From NCBI RefSeq assembly GCF_014863545.1, contig NZ_CP062260.1, positions 806,001-870,000 on the forward strand: a stretch of 64,000 bases of DNA, in the 5' to 3' direction. Position 1 is the first letter of the stretch; each line of letters begins with the position of its first letter. Shown here one piece after another: positions 60,798 to 64,000 of this stretch. Made by a program: the position numbers and the translations under genes. This stretch comes from Paenibacillus sp. JNUCC32 (GTDB taxonomy: Bacteria; Bacillota; Bacilli; Paenibacillales; Paenibacillaceae). Under the pieces are notes generated by a model. It did not search any database, had not been told where the DNA came from, and was given only the letters and a program-made list of their open reading frames with translations.

Positions 60798-62610
60798 CCC
60801 GTCCGGCCCGTGGAGCCGGCTGGCAGGGGCTTTCCCGTTCGCGTACTTACGCGCATACACCAATTGGCGGCTCCGGCACAAGTTCTTTTTCATCTTTCTG
60901 ATCGTGATCATCCTTCCGTTCTCGCTGCTGATCTATTATTCGTATTCTTCGACCCGCAGCACGATTACGGAGCATACCTATACGGCCTTGGGCGGATCGC
61001 TGGCACAGATTAACACCAACGTGGAGAAGCGGCTGGAGTATTACAATCAGCTGTCGAACATCCTCTACATGGATGCCCAGCTCCGCAATTATCTCTCTAC
61101 CGATTATGAGCAGGCGTACTATTATCTGGATGCCTTCCAATATATCAACCGGACGCTGCCGTCCCTGATGACCCTGAATGCCAACATTCTGGGCATCACG
61201 ATTTATACGGGGAACCATACCCTCTATTCCGACGGCCAATACGTCAAATATACGGAAGAGCTGCCCCGGGCGATGGAGGAGCAGGTGCTGGATGCCGCCG
61301 GCAATACGGTGTACTTCCATTCCGGGAATTTCAAGGCCGATGATGCACATATCACCATTGCCCGTTCGTTAAGTTATTTCAGCCTGCAGCATCCGTACGG
61401 GATATTGACCATGGACATTAACGCGAACGAATTCTACTCCCTGATCAAAATGGAGAACGACAACAAAAGCGTCTATATTATCGACGAGTTTGGCGGCGTG
61501 ATCAGCACGGGGGATCAGAACCTCCCATCGAACCAGCTGTTCGACGTGTTTCCGATTCAGGAGCGGATGACCCGGGATGCGGGCTCATTCGATATGAAGA
61601 TTAACGGCCAGGAGCGCTTTTTCACGTATAAAAAGCTCAGCAACGGCTGGTCCACGGTCATCACCGTGCCCTACGACGAGCTGCTGGCCAATGCGAATCA
61701 GGCGACCAAGAACGTTATCTGGTTCTCCGTACTGGCGATTGGCATTGCCATCCTGCTGCTCTATTTTACGACCAAGGTCATGACCAAGCGGATCGAGGTG
61801 CTGCTGCAGCAGATCCGGAAGGTGGAGCGCGGAGATTTCCGGCTGTCGATTAAGCCGATGGGGCATGACGAGATCGGTCAGGTGTCTTTTGCGTTCAATA
61901 AGATGGCCTCGACGATACAGTCCCTGATCCATGACGTATACGTGAAGGAAATCGCAAGGAAGGAGTCGGAGCTGAATACGCTCCAGGCCCAGATCAACCC
62001 CCATTTTCTGTACAACACCTTGTCCTCGATCTCTTCCCTGGCGATCAAAGAAGGGGCTATGCAGGTGTACCAGATGGTCAATTATTTGGCCAAGTATTAC
62101 CGAGTTTCGCTGAATAAAGGAAAGCGCATCATTCTGCTGGAGCAGGAAATCAATCTGGTGAAGAATTATGTCGCGATCCAGAAGATCCGGTTCCGGGACA
62201 AGCTTCATATGCATTACGACCTGGATGAGCAGCTGTTCGGGAACACAACGATCAAGCTGATTCTGCAGCCGTTCATCGAGAACTGCATCAATCATGCCAT
62301 TGGGGACGAATCGGGAATCAACATTAACGTGAAGCTCAGGCAGGAGGGAGACGACATCTTGCTCCAGGTCATCGACGACGGCATCGGAATGACCCCCGAA
62401 CAGCTCGATCGCGCGCTGAGCAAATCGGATAATCTGTCTGGATATGGCGTGAAAAACGTGAATGACCGGATCAAACTGACCTACGGAGAGGAATATGGCG
62501 TCAGCATCTTCAGCCGGCTCGGCATCGGAACCGCGGTGACCATTCGGATACCTGTAATCTCCGATAGGCATCCTGCAAACGAACAGTACCCGCAGCAGGC
62601 GTTACCCTGA
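60775..62610 (+). CDS. YesM-type sensor histidine kinase
   Basis: The start overlaps the regulator by 23 bases and has AAGGAG nine bases upstream. The 611-residue protein has helix 1 at about 38-56 (FFIFLIVIILPFSLLIYYS), an external sensor of about 240 residues, helix 2 near 310-325, a HAMP domain, and a His_kinase domain QINPHFLYNTLSSISSLA with the phosphorylated His, then NCINHAIGDESG and the DDGIGMTPEQLDRALSK box. The external sensor could bind a sugar-binding protein or sugar. Confidence 0.9.
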   Translation: MNTAKTSSPSGPWSRLAGAFPFAYLRAYTNWRLRHKFFFIFLIVIILPFSLLIYYSYSSTRSTITEHTYTALGGSLAQINTNVEKRLEYYNQLSNILYMDAQLRNYLSTDYEQAYYYLDAFQYINRTLPSLMTLNANILGITIYTGNHTLYSDGQYVKYTEELPRAMEEQVLDAAGNTVYFHSGNFKADDAHITIARSLSYFSLQHPYGILTMDINANEFYSLIKMENDNKSVYIIDEFGGVISTGDQNLPSNQLFDVFPIQERMTRDAGSFDMKINGQERFFTYKKLSNGWSTVITVPYDELLANANQATKNVIWFSVLAIGIAILLLYFTTKVMTKRIEVLLQQIRKVERGDFRLSIKPMGHDEIGQVSFAFNKMASTIQSLIHDVYVKEIARKESELNTLQAQINPHFLYNTLSSISSLAIKEGAMQVYQMVNYLAKYYRVSLNKGKRIILLEQEINLVKNYVAIQKIRFRDKLHMHYDLDEQLFGNTTIKLILQPFIENCINHAIGDESGININVKLRQEGDDILLQVIDDGIGMTPEQLDRALSKSDNLSGYGVKNVNDRIKLTYGEEYGVSIFSRLGIGTAVTIRIPVISDRHPANEQYPQQALP

Positions 62611-62732
62611 ATGAAAGACATTTTGCATCATGGATTGTAAGATTGCGTTATAGATCAATGAACTCCCGATTTTTACAATGATAGATATATTCGAGCACAT
62701 GAATATGACGACCTTAGAAAGGGGTTCAGGGA

Positions 62733-64000
62733 ATGAAGAAACTAAAATTGATTCTGGCAGCAGCGCTCGTTATGACAACGCTTTCGGCTTGCGGCGGCAA
62801 CCAGAAGGCGGCATCGGGCGGAGACAGCGGTACGAATGCGGACAGCAGCGCGCCGATCACGTTAACCTGGTTTGACCAAAACACGGGGGATGCCTTTACC
62901 AATCCGGTCGCTAAAGTGATTACGGAAAAAACAGGCGTGACCGTCGAGATCCAGCAGCCTACGGGCAATCCGGTCGAGAAGCTGAATCTGATGCTGGCCA
63001 GCGGCGATCTTCCGGACGTTATTTTGATGAGTCGTGGAAGCGATATCATGAACAAGTATATTACCTCGGGCGCGGTGATCCCGCTGAATGACCTGATTGA
63101 AGAGCACGGACCGAATATCCAAAAAATGTACGGCGACACGCTCGCCAAAACGCGAAGCGAGGACGGCAACAATTATTATTTCTCCAACTGGTACGGCTTG
63201 GAGCAGTACCCGGTATTCGGCTTTATGATGCGCATGGACATCATGAAGGAGCTGGGCGTCGGCGATAAGGTGAATAACGGCGAGCCGTTTACCGCGGAGG
63301 AATTCGAAGAGCTGCTGGTTAAGTTCAAGGAGAAATATAAGGCCATCGACGGAAAAGAAAGCATTCCGATGACGCTCAACGGCGAGAATGTCGGAGCGGT
63401 GACCGGCAGCTTCAAGGGCATGTACGGCATGATGCCGTATTATGAAACGAACGGAGAGCTGAAGAAGGACGTCCGCGATCCGCGCTATCTCGAAATGGTC
63501 AAATTTCTGAATTCCCTTTACCGCAAAGGCCTGCTCGATAAAGAATGGGCAACGATGAAGACCAAGCAGTTCGAGCAGAAGCTCGGCAACGGCAACGTGT
63601 TTGCCACGGCGGAAGCGCTCTGGAATGTAGGCAATGCGAATGCGCTGCTCAAAACCGAGGCAGCCGATAAGGCCACGGAGGAAGAGCGTCAGTTCTACCA
63701 ATATAAAGTGCTGGCTCCGGGCGTGAAGCCGGAAGAGGCCACTTACGGACCGAAGAGCTCCCTGGGCTGGGACGGCGTCGCCATCAGCCGCTCCAACAAG
63801 GATCCGGTCCGGACGATGAAGCTGCTGGATTTCCTGGCCAGCGAGGAAGGCCAGTATCTGCTGATGTGGGGAGTAGAGGGCGAGCATTGGGACATGAAGG
63901 ACGGCAAGCATGTGCCAAGACAAGAAGTGCTGGACGCTTTCAAGAAGAATTGGGACGAAGCTTCCCGTACGACGGGCATTCGCAAGTGGACCTGGATGAT
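62733..64000 (+). CDS. Sugar-binding lipoprotein of an ABC importer (LplA type), cut by the window end
   Basis: AAAGGGG lies before the ATG at 62733. A lipoprotein signal with lipobox LSAC (Cys20) leads to a family-1 extracellular solute-binding protein: ITLTWFDQNTGDAFTNPVAKV, MLASGDLPDVIL, EFKEKYKAI-like and FLASEEGQYLLMWGVEGEHWDM segments near the end. The frame is open at 64000, with about 422 codons seen; the C-terminus is missing. It likely delivers oligosaccharide to the two permeases encoded on the opposite strand. Confidence 0.88.
   Translation, partial: MKKLKLILAAALVMTTLSACGGNQKAASGGDSGTNADSSAPITLTWFDQNTGDAFTNPVAKVITEKTGVTVEIQQPTGNPVEKLNLMLASGDLPDVILMSRGSDIMNKYITSGAVIPLNDLIEEHGPNIQKMYGDTLAKTRSEDGNNYYFSNWYGLEQYPVFGFMMRMDIMKELGVGDKVNNGEPFTAEEFEELLVKFKEKYKAIDGKESIPMTLNGENVGAVTGSFKGMYGMMPYYETNGELKKDVRDPRYLEMVKFLNSLYRKGLLDKEWATMKTKQFEQKLGNGNVFATAEALWNVGNANALLKTEAADKATEEERQFYQYKVLAPGVKPEEATYGPKSSLGWDGVAISRSNKDPVRTMKLLDFLASEEGQYLLMWGVEGEHWDMKDGKHVPRQEVLDAFKKNWDEASRTTGIRKWTWM

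Noticed and set aside
1..64000. CRISPR arrays, tRNA or rRNA genes, insertion sequences, integrases
   Set aside because: No regularly spaced repeats, cloverleaf or transposase/recombinase motifs were seen on either strand by reading; a tool search could still find a degenerate element.

Overview
The window looks like a chromosomal segment of a Paenibacillus-type Firmicute. Evidence: strong AGGAGG-like ribosome binding sites with frequent GTG and TTG starts, many sigma-A-like TATAAT boxes, stem-loop plus T-run terminators, copper-amine-oxidase-N and S-layer-homology exported proteins, a DUF4855 protein, and a YesM/YesN two-component pair next to a lipoprotein sugar-binding protein and two LplB/LplC-like permeases. 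No rRNA, tRNA, CRISPR array, transposase or integrase was seen.

Layout. (1) 1-12.8 kb: a patchwork of small-molecule genes: a cut PIG-L deacetylase, a lipase, murI, three Nudix hydrolases, three SAM methyltransferases, a Nif3-like protein, DUF1801, GNAT, VOC and GrpB proteins, and two small proteins of 51 and 57 residues. (2) 12.8-17 kb, minus strand: an ATPase, two permeases, a histidine kinase and a NarL-type regulator, like linearmycin-type resistance operons. (3) 17.1-21.5 kb: an OmpR/HisKA two-component pair, then a beta-propeller lipoprotein and a copper-amine-oxidase-N protein; direct repeats upstream of the lipoprotein suggest it is a target of the pair. (4) 21.6-37.8 kb: more accessory genes: NTF2-like, GNATs including a two-domain fusion, SLH, methyltransferases, DinB proteins, an exported acetamidase-like protein, an exported endonuclease/phosphatase-like protein, two more Nudix hydrolases, HAD and alpha/beta hydrolases. 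(5) 38-48.2 kb: a glycan-degradation block: DUF4855, two paralogous clan-D-like glycosidases (one cytoplasmic, one secreted with a carbohydrate-binding module) and a GH95 fucosidase-type enzyme. (6) 48.2-57.0 kb: an AT-richer island with a degenerate Wadjet type II locus. (7) 57.2-64 kb: divergent sugar-import permeases and YesN/YesM plus solute-binding lipoprotein, which probably feed on products of block 5.

The most unusual finding is block 6. jetA (DUF2397/TIGR02677) has an in-frame TGA and its original C-terminus is still readable downstream. jetB (DUF2398/TIGR02678) looks intact. jetC (TIGR02680) has a frameshift and an apparent internal deletion just after its Walker A motif. In the jetD position, the JetD-like N-terminal half (DUF3323-like) is fused not to the expected TOPRIM nuclease (DUF2399) but to a complete Hanks-type Ser/Thr protein kinase and a helical C-terminal region. 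This is either a decayed Wadjet locus whose last gene was converted, or a kinase effector that took over a Wadjet scaffold. The assignments rest on motif and family recall, not on database searches.
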